64,000 bases of DNA from UBA4055 sp964648295 (GCA_964648295.1 CAZYNH010000002.1:1-64000), one strand, 5' to 3'. Shown: positions 36,273 to 44,580, counted from the stretch's first letter. Made by a program: numbers and translations. Notes: a model not told the origin generated them from the sequence alone.

Positions 36273-36719
36273 TTACCCTCCGTTTCTATTCCGGCAGCAC
36301 CTGCCGTGTCCGAAACCGCCTGCCAGATTTATCAGTTCATCCGAATCGCAAATCGGACATTTGCGAATGTTTTCCTCTATATTGATATTGAACAAATGAC
36401 CGCAACCTCTGCACTTAATAAGATTTTGCCTGAAGTGAATGTTTCCACCCTCGATCACAAGCATTTTTCCATTGATTATAAGTTCCGATATCTTTTTTCT
36501 CGCAGATTCGATCAGTCTTGTGAATGTAGGTCGCGATATCTCCATCTCATCTGCCGCTTCCTCCTGGGACATCGCCAGATTGTCGGAAAGTCTGAAAGCC
36601 TCATATTCATCAATAGTCAGTATTACTTTTTCCACGAGCCGGCCCGGTATGCCAGCTGGCTTAAATTCGCTGAATAGAGGAGGTTCTTTTATTAGTCTGT
36701 CTTTCTGAGGTCTCGCCAT
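36273..36719 (-). CDS. DUF134 DNA-binding regulator
   Basis: A predicted 148-residue protein starting MARPQKDRLIKEPP, the standard DUF134 opening. It has a sigma-like helix-turn-helix (LTIDEYEAFRLSDN, then SQEEAADEMEISRPTFTRLI) and a zinc-ribbon-like CRGCG and CPICD pair near the end. The start at 36719 is set by AAGGAG. It heads the NifX/MinD operon and faces the selenoprotein peroxiredoxin gene. A palindrome inside its own promoter makes autoregulation likely; the signal may be cofactor or redox state. Confidence 0.85.
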   Translation of the reverse strand: MARPQKDRLIKEPPLFSEFKPAGIPGRLVEKVILTIDEYEAFRLSDNLAMSQEEAADEMEISRPTFTRLIESARKKISELIINGKMLVIEGGNIHFRQNLIKCRGCGHLFNINIEENIRKCPICDSDELINLAGGFGHGRCCRNRNGG

Positions 36720-36746
36720 ATCCTGCTCCTTTCTCAATTTACAGGC

Positions 36747-36775
36747 AATATAATGAACTTATGTTCATAACGCAA
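36747..36775 (-). promoter_or_regulatory. DUF134-operon promoter with palindrome in the spacer
   Basis: Minus-strand TTGCGT (36775-36770), 17 bases, TATATT (36752-36747). The palindrome ATGAAC-TTAT-GTTCAT (36753-36768) fills the spacer. A related word, ATGAACTTTGTCAT, lies at 36787-36800 upstream of the peroxiredoxin promoter, so one regulator could control both directions. Confidence 0.7.
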
Positions 36776-36808
36776 GTAAATATTTTATGAACTTTGTCAT
36801 AATATCGT

Positions 36809-36837
36809 TTGTTTTCGTTGCTACTTCTGTTTAAATT
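36809..36837 (+). promoter_or_regulatory. probable promoter of the selenoprotein peroxiredoxin gene
   Basis: TTGTTT (36809-36814), 17 bases, TAAATT (36832-36837), about 45 bases before the ATG at 36883. It is weaker than the others in the window. The second ATGAAC-type word ends nine bases upstream of the -35 box. Confidence 0.45.
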
Positions 36838-36882
36838 ATAAAGAAGGTTGTACATATAACTAAAATCGATCGTGGAGGTTCT

Positions 36883-37602
36883 ATGGCCGAAGAATTCAAA
36901 CCGGGATGCGCAAGACCCACGGGTGGGCCCGTCGGTGAAAAGCCGAAAAATGAAGTCGAAAAAGAGATCGTAATCGTAAAAAAGGAGACAGGCATGATCA
37001 AAGTAGGACAGAAAGCTCCGGACTTTACCGCTCCGGCTTTCCACAAGGACAAATTCGTCAATGTAAAACTCTCGGACTATCTCGGAAAATGGGTGGTTCT
37101 ATGCTTCTATCCGGGTGATTTCACCTTCGTTTGAGCGACGGAGATATCGGCAGTTGCCGCTAAATATCCGCAGTTCAAAAAAATGGGCGTCGAAGTTCTT
37201 TCGATGAGCGTTGACAGTGTATTCGTTCACATGATGTGGAACGATAACGAGATAAGCAAAATGGTCAAAGGCGGAGTTCCCTACGCAATGCTTTCAGACG
37301 GCGGCGGTAAGGTCGGAACCCTTTACGGAATTTACGATGAAAATGCAGGTGTTGAAACGCGAGGAAGATTCATAATCGACCCGGACGGCGTAGTTCAGGG
37401 ATACGAGGTGCTTACTCCTCCCGTAGGCAGAAATGTGTCCGAAACGATCAGGCAGGTCCAGGCATTCCAGCTCGTCAGAGAATCAAAAGGAACAAAAGCG
37501 ACCCCTTCAGGCTGGAAACCCGGCAAAACAGTTCTGAGCCCCGGCATTAATCTTGTCGGCAAAGTTTGGGAAGTCTGGGATGTGAAAGAGGAAGATAAAT
37601 AG
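36883..37602 (+). CDS. selenocysteine peroxiredoxin (AhpC/Prx1-like), in-frame UGA
   Basis: Reduces peroxides with a selenocysteine. From ATG 36883 (GGAGG upstream) the frame meets TGA at codon 84 (37132-37134), exactly at the peroxidatic position: FYPGDFTFV-U-ATEISAVA, where relatives read VCPTE. It continues to 37602, 239 codons in all. The C-terminal resolving Cys of typical 2-Cys peroxiredoxins is absent (ATPSGWKPG in place of VCPANWKPG), so it should work as a 1-Sec enzyme needing an outside reductant. A 40-residue N-terminal extension with one Cys precedes the domain. Stem CGGCA/TGCCG with a GT loop at 37148-37159 fits a bacterial SECIS. Confidence 0.93.
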
Positions 37603-37607
37603 CATAA

Positions 37608-38048
37608 ATGATAGAGATCGATCTGCATGAAATGACCGTAACTGAGGCTCTGGACTACTTTATCGGGGCTTACAACTCGAATAAGGGACAGAGCCTCAAA
37701 ATTATTCACGGATACGGCTCGACCGGAGTCGGCGGAAGGATAAGATCATCTTTAAGAAGCTTTATTGAATCCAATAAAAACTGTTTTTCCAGGATAGAAT
37801 ACGGGGAAAACATTGACCGTAATCACGGCTATACTATAGTTCATTACAGATCGCCATTGCCTGAAAAAGACGATCAGTTGAAGGATAAGATCATTACTTA
37901 CTGCACAATTTCTTCCAAAACGAAGGAAAAGATAGCTGGCGAATTCAGAAATTTCGGCACCGGTCTGGTAAATCAGGCTGTTAAGGAACTCGTCTCAACC
38001 GGCAGACTGACTGAAATCAAAGGGAAAGTGAAGAAGTTCAAGGCTTAA
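37608..38048 (+). CDS. Smr-domain protein
   Basis: A 146-residue protein whose first 85 residues are a stand-alone Smr domain (IDLHEMTVTEALDYF with the DLH motif, and IIHGYGSTGVGGRIR with the HGxG motif). A helical C-terminal region of about 60 residues follows, resembling a small winged helix. Smr domains nick DNA or RNA or act in ribosome rescue. It lies 5 bp after the peroxiredoxin gene and is likely co-transcribed. No strong ribosome site is visible. Confidence 0.8.
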   Translation: MIEIDLHEMTVTEALDYFIGAYNSNKGQSLKIIHGYGSTGVGGRIRSSLRSFIESNKNCFSRIEYGENIDRNHGYTIVHYRSPLPEKDDQLKDKIITYCTISSKTKEKIAGEFRNFGTGLVNQAVKELVSTGRLTEIKGKVKKFKA

Positions 38049-38083
38049 TAATGGATCGAATTTATTTTTAAGCATTTTTTCAT

Positions 38084-39256
38084 TCACAACTCGTCCAGCT
38101 CAGACAATTTTTCAACTGAATCTATAAGAATCCTCTTATTTGCCGGATATTCTTCGAATAATTTCTTTTGTTTTTCATTAAGATCTGAATAATACTTCGA
38201 TTCGATTATTATTTTACTGTTAGTATAGAAGTCAAGCTCAGTTGAGTTTTCCTGTATGTAATAAAGTATATTCTTCAGGCGTAACTTAAGGTAAATGTAA
38301 TTTTCAAAATAACTGCCGATATCTCTTTCGCCGATAAAAAGGTATTTGATGCCGAGATCAGCAGCATAAATTTTCTTTGAAGAAAGCAGTATCTGATTCG
38401 TCTTTCCCCATCTCGGAAGCAAATGTATGAGATAAGAAGCCTCAAAATACCCAAGATACCTCTTTGATGAATCAACCGAAATTCCGAGAATATTTGCTAT
38501 CTTATTTATACTCAGCTGTTTCCCGCTTCTTTCCATCAAAAGGGTAAAGTAATCTCTGAGTATCTGTTGATTTTTTACGCCATGATATGCGGTTATGTCT
38601 TTCTGAATAATATCTTCGATCAGATTCATCAGGTATTCTCTTCCCGGATTAAAAATATTTTCCGGCATACCGCCTGTTTTTATATATTCGAGGAAATAAG
38701 ACTGATACAGCTTGATGTCCCTGTTTTTGATACTGATACCTTTAAATTGCAGAAATTCATCCAGGTCCAGGGGCTCTACTTCAACTGTCACAGACCGTCC
38801 TGTAAGACTGGCTTTTTTGTCCCTAAGCAGCGATGCGGACGAAGAAGCCGCAAAAATTTTGGTATTCTGATTGTCATAAATGTTTTTCAGCTGAATGTGA
38901 AATTCTTCTTTATAAGTGACTTCATCAAGGAAAAGATAGATTTTATCCTCGATCTTTATTTTGTGTATCTTTCTGAACTCATCGATTATATCAATAATAC
39001 TGCTTGTTCGAAGCATATAATCGTCAAGACTTACATATAAAATTCTCTTCGGATCGGTTCCTTGGCCTTTCAGTCTCTTAATGAAAAGCTTCATCAGCGT
39101 TGTTTTCCCTACCCTTCTCAGACCTGTTAAAATAATGATCTGCTTACTCTCGGAATATTTAACCATCCGAGTAATATATTTGTCTCTCGGCTTCACATCC
39201 TGACAGTAAACGGCATCTTCCCACCATGGATTATATTGATACAGAAGTTCTTTCAT
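38084..39256 (-). CDS. AAA ATPase with DUF4143 domain (AAA_14 family)
   Basis: A predicted 390-residue ATPase starting MKELLYQYNPWWED. Walker A is GLRRVGKTT (45-53) and Walker B IYLFLDEVTY (about 110). A helix-turn-helix-like segment (IANILGISVDSSKRYLGYFE) follows, and the C-terminal DUF4143 part has ELDFYTNSKIIIESKYY, a good PD-(D/E)XK-like E-x-K. No ribosome site precedes the ATG. The promoter -10 box ends only six bases upstream, so the transcript is probably leaderless. It is the fourth family member in the window, with no obvious partner gene. Confidence 0.82.
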   Translation of the reverse strand: MKELLYQYNPWWEDAVYCQDVKPRDKYITRMVKYSESKQIIILTGLRRVGKTTLMKLFIKRLKGQGTDPKRILYVSLDDYMLRTSSIIDIIDEFRKIHKIKIEDKIYLFLDEVTYKEEFHIQLKNIYDNQNTKIFAASSSASLLRDKKASLTGRSVTVEVEPLDLDEFLQFKGISIKNRDIKLYQSYFLEYIKTGGMPENIFNPGREYLMNLIEDIIQKDITAYHGVKNQQILRDYFTLLMERSGKQLSINKIANILGISVDSSKRYLGYFEASYLIHLLPRWGKTNQILLSSKKIYAADLGIKYLFIGERDIGSYFENYIYLKLRLKNILYYIQENSTELDFYTNSKIIIESKYYSDLNEKQKKLFEEYPANKRILIDSVEKLSELDEL

Positions 39257-39262
39257 ACCGCA

Positions 39263-39291
39263 AATATACGATAGCATCGGACATTTGTCAA
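39263..39291 (-). promoter_or_regulatory. leaderless-type promoter of the DUF4143 ATPase gene
   Basis: Minus-strand TTGACA (39291-39286), 17 bases, TATATT (39268-39263), then TGCGGT and the ATG at 39256. Transcription would begin at or next to the A of the start codon, leaving no leader. Confidence 0.7.
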
Positions 39292-39329
39292 GTTATTTAT
39301 ACGATGTCACCGAATATGTAAGCTTCGAC

Positions 39330-39779
39330 TTACCGCAATTCACCCGCGAACTCTTCGACAATGGTCTGAATCTCGTCCCTTACGATCCTCGTTTTTTCAA
39401 GTATTTCCTCGTGGGTTCCCTCAAACGACGAAGGATCGTCGAACGACCAGTGAAGCCTTTTGTACGGATTGCCGGGGAAGATCGGGCATCTTTCGCCTGA
39501 TGTCGCATCGCAAACGGTGATTATATAGTGAAAATGTTTTCCTTCCTTGATAAATCCATAAACAGTTTTTGCTTTATTGCCTGAAATGTCGATCCCGATC
39601 TCTTTCATGACCTCAACGACGAGCGGATTAAGCTTACCTTCTTCCAAACCCGCACTTTCAGCTTTTACATTTTCAAGCCCGAGAGAATTCAAAAACGCTT
39701 CGGCCATCTGGCTTCTTGCAGAATTGTGTATGCAGACGAAAAGTATTTTTATCATTTCATTCCCTGATTTTTTCTGCAA
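39330..39779 (-). CDS. arsC: arsenate reductase, low-molecular-weight phosphatase type
   Basis: Reduces arsenate to arsenite with thiols. The phosphatase loop CIHNSARS (CX5R) lies near the N-terminus and the resolving pair is in ITVCDATSGERCP. Length is normal. Two starts are possible: TTG at 39779, six bases after a perfect GGAGG, or ATG at 39755 (MIKILFVC), the family-typical start behind a weaker AGGGA. It follows acr3 at the end of the long ars operon, and its product hands arsenite to the ACR3 pump. A broken paralogue lies at 56386-56728. Confidence 0.93.
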   Translation of the reverse strand: MQKKSGNEMIKILFVCIHNSARSQMAEAFLNSLGLENVKAESAGLEEGKLNPLVVEVMKEIGIDISGNKAKTVYGFIKEGKHFHYIITVCDATSGERCPIFPGNPYKRLHWSFDDPSSFEGTHEEILEKTRIVRDEIQTIVEEFAGELR

Positions 39780-39804
39780 TTTACGCCTCCATTGTTAAAC
39801 TTTT

Positions 39805-39846
39805 ATTAGCTTTTTGTTAGTTTTGATAGTTTATCTGATAGTTTAT
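39805..39846 (-). promoter_or_regulatory. tandem TTAG/ATAG repeats before arsC
   Basis: TTAG at 39806 and 39817 are 11 bases apart, followed by two copies of TGATAGTTTAT (39824-39834 and 39836-39846) 12 bases apart. This resembles, less regularly, the 11-base Pho boxes near 56345 and 56765. It may give arsC an extra phosphate-responsive promoter. Confidence 0.35.
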
Positions 39847-40904
39847 TTTATACTGTGAGCTTCATCAGGAAACCATTTCTTTGTTTTGTTCGCAATATTT
39901 ACAAGGCTGAGCATTACGGGAACTTCTACAAGAACACCAACTATGGTGGCAAGAACAACTGGAGATTGCGGGCCGAATAAAGATATTGCAACAGCCACAG
40001 CGAGCTCAAAGAAGTTCGATGCGCCGATCATGCCTCCCGGAGCAGCTATATTATGACAAAGCTTTAATTTTTTACCCGACAGGTAAGCGATGAAGAAGAT
40101 CAGATAAGTCTGGAGAGACAGAGGCACGGCTATCATGATTATATGAAGCGGATTGTTCAGTATCACATCGCCCTGAAAAGAGAAGATGATCACAAGTGTC
40201 AGCAGAAGTCCGATTATAGTAACATTGCCGAATTTAGGAATGAAAGTGTTGTTGAAATAGTCCGCACCTTTGTGTTTTATGACGCTCGATCTTGTTATCA
40301 TTCCGCCTGCGAGAGGTATCACAACGAATAGAACGACGGAAATGATAAGCGTATCCCAGGGTATTGTAATTCCCCCGATCCCGAGCAGGAATGCAACTAT
40401 CGGCGTGAATGCGATCAGAATTATAAGGTCATTCGTGGCTACCTGAACAACGGTATAAGCTGCGTTACCTTTCGTAAGATGACTCCAGACGAATACCATA
40501 GCGGTACATGGCGCAGCTCCGAGCAGAATAGCTCCGGCAAGATAATCTTTTGCAAGCGCAGGCGAAATAAAAGGTTTGAATACGACATAAAAGAAAAACC
40601 AAGCGATCGCATACATCGTAAAGGGCTTGATCAGCCAGTTCGTTATCCATGTCACATATAGCCCGTGCGGGTTTTTGCCCACATTTCTAATGCTCGTAAA
40701 ATCAACTTTCATCATCATAGGGTAGATCATCAGCCATATCAGGACCGCGATCGGAATGGAAACCTGAGCATATTCGAGTTTGCCCAGAAATTCTGGAACA
40801 GCAGGCAGATATCTTCCAATAATAATACCCGCCACCATGCAAAGGATCACCCATACGGTCAGGTATCTTTCAAAAAAACTTATGCCTGTATTTTTTTCTT
40901 TCAT
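39843..40904 (-). CDS. acr3: ACR3-type arsenite efflux permease
   Basis: A 353-residue membrane protein with about ten helices, starting MKEKNTGISFFERYLTVWV. The essential Cys lies in GAAPCTAMVFVWSHL. The start at 40904 follows GGAG; a GTG at 40910 is the longer choice. It exports arsenite made by ArsC. Frame and motifs are intact, unlike the second copy near 57000, which helps map the lesions there. Confidence 0.95.
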   Translation of the reverse strand: MKEKNTGISFFERYLTVWVILCMVAGIIIGRYLPAVPEFLGKLEYAQVSIPIAVLIWLMIYPMMMKVDFTSIRNVGKNPHGLYVTWITNWLIKPFTMYAIAWFFFYVVFKPFISPALAKDYLAGAILLGAAPCTAMVFVWSHLTKGNAAYTVVQVATNDLIILIAFTPIVAFLLGIGGITIPWDTLIISVVLFVVIPLAGGMITRSSVIKHKGADYFNNTFIPKFGNVTIIGLLLTLVIIFSFQGDVILNNPLHIIMIAVPLSLQTYLIFFIAYLSGKKLKLCHNIAAPGGMIGASNFFELAVAVAISLFGPQSPVVLATIVGVLVEVPVMLSLVNIANKTKKWFPDEAHSIK

Positions 40905-40918
40905 GTACACTCCATGAA

Positions 40919-41467
40919 TTAATTCATCTTCTCAGCATTTTCGTAGATGACCTGTTTTTCCTCTTGGGAAAGAGCTTTTTCGGTAATTAACGCGATCAGA
41001 ACTATAACCGGCAGGTTGATAAGGAACCTTAAGAGCATGAATTTTAGTCCCATTGATGAAGCTTCGAACATAAGCATAGGCACTTTTGTTGTTGACCACG
41101 CACCGATAAAAATGATCACATTCGAGAATTTACTCTCTTTTTTGAGCATGACACCCGCAATAGGAAAAGCTGCGTAGAGAGGCCCTGCAGCAAGTGAACC
41201 GAGCAGAAATGCTATTACCGCTCCTTTAATGCCAGAACCTTTGCCTGTCAGTTTTATCATAAGAGCTTTATCAACCCATACATCGAGAAGACCGAGAAGT
41301 ATAAAAACCGGCGGGAGTATCGAAAGCATTTCTAACATATTTACTCCGGTCAGCCTGAATGAATCCATACCGAGTTTAAAGTCATAAACCAGAAGTGCCA
41401 GACTGACAATCAGCAAAATGAAGGAGGATTTATACCTTTTAATATTTTTTATAACCTTTTTCCTCAT
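40919..41467 (-). CDS. permease half, ArsP/PF03773-like (C-terminal partner)
   Basis: A 182-residue membrane protein with four to five helices and the GPLYAAFPIAGVMLKKESKF region typical of the ArsP/DUF318 permeases. The neighbouring 41464 gene supplies the other half, and together they have the size of a single full-length permease such as the 44811 gene. The genes overlap by 4 bp, so the halves are probably made in equal amounts. Substrate is likely organoarsenical or thiol-linked, by family. Confidence 0.65.
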   Translation of the reverse strand: MRKKVIKNIKRYKSSFILLIVSLALLVYDFKLGMDSFRLTGVNMLEMLSILPPVFILLGLLDVWVDKALMIKLTGKGSGIKGAVIAFLLGSLAAGPLYAAFPIAGVMLKKESKFSNVIIFIGAWSTTKVPMLMFEASSMGLKFMLLRFLINLPVIVLIALITEKALSQEEKQVIYENAEKMN

Positions 41468-41955
41468 TCGAGCACCGCCCCGATAATAACAGCTGCCGTT
41501 ACAGCGAAAATAAAAGCTAGAGAATTCCTTAAGACCGCATTCTTTCTGCCGAAGAACCTGATCTCCATCGGGATAGTTATAACTCCGACCATCATAAGAG
41601 TCGAAATGAAGGCTGCGATCTGAGTATAACCGGCTCCGCTTTTATGAAGCGCGGAAGCGAGAGGAAATGCGATGAATCCTGGGATCAATGTAACTGAACC
41701 AATAACCGAGGCCGAAGCCACGCCGAACCAGCCTGAATCTTTACCGAGAAGAAGCGAGATCGTCTCCGGGCTCAAAAGTGTCAGCATTATGCCTATAAGC
41801 ATAAGTACCGAAAGAAACTGCGGAAGTATATTTTCAAATGACCGCCATGATCTATAAAGAGCGGCTTTTGTTTTCTCTCTGTCCCTGAAGAATGATATAC
41901 ACAAGAGCGCGGCAGTTACGGTGTAAAAAGTCAGAGTAAAGGTCATACCATTCAA
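41464..41955 (-). CDS. permease half, ArsP/PF03773-like (N-terminal partner)
   Basis: A 163-residue membrane protein with about four helices and the conserved GSVTLIPGFIAFPLASALHKSGAG segment, which mirrors the PLYAAFPIA segment of its partner. Such split permease pairs (about 160 plus 180 residues) are known in anaerobes. It lies between the CDF transporter and its partner in the ars operon. Confidence 0.65.
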   Translation of the reverse strand: MNGMTFTLTFYTVTAALLCISFFRDREKTKAALYRSWRSFENILPQFLSVLMLIGIMLTLLSPETISLLLGKDSGWFGVASASVIGSVTLIPGFIAFPLASALHKSGAGYTQIAAFISTLMMVGVITIPMEIRFFGRKNAVLRNSLAFIFAVTAAVIIGAVLE

Positions 41956-41959
41956 ATCT

Positions 41960-42862
41960 TTATTTAGAAAATATCTCTTTATTTGTCGGGCACGATTTAT
42001 CGTCCTCGAACTGAATCGTTATATGGCTTACGCCGTATTTTTCCTTGAGGATATGCTCGATCTTTTGCAGGACGGGTCTGGTCTGGGAGATGAGTATGTC
42101 GCAGATGCTTACATGAGCCTCAAAATAAATTGTCCGTTCATTCGAATACCATGTATGGACATGATGGATATTGATCACGTCGGGAATTGCTGAGATATCT
42201 TTCGATATAGCTTCAAAATCGAGATCGGCCGATGACTGCATCAGAATATCCACCGATCGTTTTACTATTTTCCACGACTCGTACATGACATAAACGGCTA
42301 CGAGAACGGTGATGAGAGGGTCTATCCAGTATAAGCCCCAGAACTTTATCGCGAGAGCCCCGCCGACCACGCCTACGGATGATAAAGTGTCCCCGAGCAT
42401 GTGAAGGTAAGCGGCTTTGATGTTCATGCTTGTATGTGCGTGACTGTGCAGGAGAAGAACAGATATCAGATTGGCTGCAAGGCCTATGACCGCAATAGTA
42501 ATCATCAGGGTGCTGTCAATATCAACAGGATTATTAAACCTCTCGTAAGCTTCGAAGAGAAGATAAATACAGATCCCCATCAGAACTGAAGCGTTAATGA
42601 AAGCGATAATGATCTCAGCCCGTTTATAGCCGAACGACTTTTTTTCCGTTTTCTCCCTTGCCGAAATTTTAATCCCGACATAGCTCAGAACGATCGAAGC
42701 TGTATCTGAAAGATTATGGGTAGCATCTGAAACAAGCGCGAGAGAACCTGACAAGATCCCGCCGATGAACTCGGTAATTGTTATTACGAGATTGAAAAGC
42801 GCGACCCAGAAGACTTTTACGCCGGATATGTGATCGTGGTCGTGTCCGCAGCATTCTTTCAT
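41960..42862 (-). CDS. CDF-family metal cation efflux transporter
   Basis: A predicted 300-residue transporter starting MKECCGHDHDHISG, a Cys/His-rich metal-binding lead. Six membrane helices carry the paired metal-site motifs (LVSDATHNLSDTASI with D-x3-H-x2-D, and YLHMLGDTLSSVG with H-x3-D). A C-terminal cytoplasmic domain follows (INIHHVHTWY). It is of the CzcD/ZitB type, exporting Zn2+ or similar ions. The start at 42862 fits a GGGGG site; ATG at 42877 overlaps it. Its presence widens the operon from arsenic to general metal stress. Confidence 0.88.
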   Translation of the reverse strand: MKECCGHDHDHISGVKVFWVALFNLVITITEFIGGILSGSLALVSDATHNLSDTASIVLSYVGIKISAREKTEKKSFGYKRAEIIIAFINASVLMGICIYLLFEAYERFNNPVDIDSTLMITIAVIGLAANLISVLLLHSHAHTSMNIKAAYLHMLGDTLSSVGVVGGALAIKFWGLYWIDPLITVLVAVYVMYESWKIVKRSVDILMQSSADLDFEAISKDISAIPDVINIHHVHTWYSNERTIYFEAHVSICDILISQTRPVLQKIEHILKEKYGVSHITIQFEDDKSCPTNKEIFSK

Positions 42863-42880
42863 TTTTTCAGCCCCCATAAG

Positions 42881-43597
42881 CTAGCTGTTTAAAATTCTGA
42901 TTATATCTTTGATATTGTATAGTCCGGCGATTATTACCAATATGCCGCATGTTTTTTTCAGTATAAGCGTTTTTTTAGAACCGGAACTCCACTTCAAATA
43001 TCTTTCCACCCATTCGATAAAAGTGCCCGCGAAAACTATGACGCCGATATGCCCGACAGCAAAGAAAACCATCAGCAGGATCCCGTATGAAAGGCTTTCC
43101 GCGCTTGCCTGGAACACGAAGCCGAGCATTGGAGCCATAAAAGCGAATGTGCATGGGCCGAGGCCTATGCCGAAGATCAGGCCGACAAGAAATGAAGTTA
43201 AAAATCCCTTTTTTGAGAATCTTGCCAGGTTAGGGCTGTTAAAATCGGGCATCTTAACGACATCAAGAAGGATAAGCCCGAAAATTATGAAGAACGCCGT
43301 CAGAAAAATATAGCCCCATATGCCCGTATCGCCGAGCATTTTGCCCATCATCCCCGTAACGATCCCGATAATGGCTATTGTGATCAGAATTCCCAGCCCG
43401 AAAAAGAGAGAATGAAGAAAAGCTTTATAGACAGTTTCGTTCTTCCTTCCGCTTATGAAACCGATTATCAGAGGAATAGATGAAAGGTGGCACGGGCTCA
43501 AAAGTATGCTGGCGAGACCCCATAAAAAAGCTCCGAATACTGCTATCAGTGCACTTCCCTGCATTGTTTCGTACAGATACATAAAAACTGCATCCAT
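42881..43597 (-). CDS. CcdA-like thiol-disulfide membrane electron carrier
   Basis: A 238-residue membrane protein with six helices. The cysteine of helix 1 is in SPCHLSSIPLIIGF and that of helix 4 in LGPCTFAFMAP, the redox pair that carries electrons across the membrane in CcdA/DsbD. It overlaps the thioredoxin-like lipoprotein gene by 1 bp, and that protein is its natural periplasmic partner. Together they could keep envelope thiols reduced during arsenic stress. Confidence 0.87.
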   Translation of the reverse strand: MDAVFMYLYETMQGSALIAVFGAFLWGLASILLSPCHLSSIPLIIGFISGRKNETVYKAFLHSLFFGLGILITIAIIGIVTGMMGKMLGDTGIWGYIFLTAFFIIFGLILLDVVKMPDFNSPNLARFSKKGFLTSFLVGLIFGIGLGPCTFAFMAPMLGFVFQASAESLSYGILLMVFFAVGHIGVIVFAGTFIEWVERYLKWSSGSKKTLILKKTCGILVIIAGLYNIKDIIRILNS

Positions 43598-43995
43598 TAT
43601 TTGACTCCGCCTTTTTTAAGCACTTTTACAAGTTCTTCTTTCGGGAAAAAACCTTCATGCCTGAAATATTCTTTTCCCAGGCTGTCGAGAAATACCTGAG
43701 TCGGAATGACCCTTATCTTATACTTTGCTCCGTCTAGCTTGCCCTTCTGCGTCCATACATCAATGAACTCAACTTTGACCTGCGTTGGATATTCCTCTTC
43801 GACAGCTTTCATAACTGGCTGCATCTGCTTGCAGGGAATGCAGTTGACCGATCCGAGCTCGACGAAAGTGACGATCGGTTTTTGTTTTACGGTCTCTTTA
43901 ACAGAAACGGCAGTAACATCTTTCGTTTCACCCGCACAGGCACAGAATACAAAGATAAATATGAACAGGCACAGATAATTAATTCTTGTTTTCAA
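43597..43995 (-). CDS. thioredoxin-like envelope lipoprotein
   Basis: A 132-residue protein with a lipobox in IFVFCACAG and then a thioredoxin fold. The active site is NCIPCKQM (CxxC), followed by VIPTQVFLDSLGKE with the cis-Pro. It is probably anchored in the envelope and kept reduced by the CcdA-like protein next door. It overlaps the DGC gene by 17 bp. Confidence 0.87.
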   Translation of the reverse strand: MKTRINYLCLFIFIFVFCACAGETKDVTAVSVKETVKQKPIVTFVELGSVNCIPCKQMQPVMKAVEEEYPTQVKVEFIDVWTQKGKLDGAKYKIRVIPTQVFLDSLGKEYFRHEGFFPKEELVKVLKKGGVK

Positions 43996-44344
43996 GATGA
44001 TCTCCTATCTTTTTTGCGATTTCTGATGCGATTTTGTCAATAATCTCACCGGTAACTTCAGTTTTTTTCTTCTCGCAGCCGAATTCTGTCATATAGAACT
44101 GAAGATGGGGGATCTTTCTGACCCGCAGAGCGGTATGCGCGCAGCCTGTTCTGCAGCCGTCTATCGTGACATTAAGCTCAGCCTTTAAAGCATCGGCGAT
44201 TATCTTCTTATCGTCTTCGAACGGATCGGGCAAAATTACTACTTCTGCTACTTTATTCTCCGCGAGTTTATTAGAAACGCCCGCCGCGATCTTACCGAGG
44301 TTTGTAGTGCATACGCACGAATATACATATATTTTCTTTTTCAT
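43979..44344 (-). CDS. DGC-domain putative zinc-binding protein
   Basis: A 121-residue protein with CVCTTNLGKIA near the start, DGCRTGCAHTALR in the middle and a Cys in TEFGCEKKK. The Asp-Gly-Cys (DGC) motif and Cys layout match the DGC domain family, thought to bind a metal through four cysteines. It lies between two redox genes in the ars operon, so a metal or thiol-trafficking role is likely. Exact role unknown. Confidence 0.72.
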   Translation of the reverse strand: MKKKIYVYSCVCTTNLGKIAAGVSNKLAENKVAEVVILPDPFEDDKKIIADALKAELNVTIDGCRTGCAHTALRVRKIPHLQFYMTEFGCEKKKTEVTGEIIDKIASEIAKKIGDHLENKN

Positions 44345-44580
44345 CTGCTCTCTTCTATCATTTTTTTGATCTGTTCGACAGAAAGCGCTTTGCCCGAACT
44401 TACCACTTTTTCATTAATTACAACGGCGGGGGTCATCATAACTCCGTAGTCCATTATGTCGTTTATGTCTGACACCTTGCTAACGGCTATGGCCGGATCT
44501 ACCTCCGAGGCCGCCTCTCTCGCCGCCTTTTCGAGATTGATGCATTTAGGGCAGCCTGTTCCCAGTATTTTTATCTCCAT
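44341..44580 (-). CDS. small thioredoxin-like redox protein
   Basis: A 79-residue thioredoxin-fold protein with active site GTGCPKCINLE (CxxC) and the cis-Pro in MTPAVVINEKVV, matching the short redox-active disulfide protein 2 type. It could act as reductant of ArsC or as a metallochaperone. It overlaps the DGC gene by 4 bp. Confidence 0.85.
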   Translation of the reverse strand: MEIKILGTGCPKCINLEKAAREAASEVDPAIAVSKVSDINDIMDYGVMMTPAVVINEKVVSSGKALSVEQIKKMIEESR

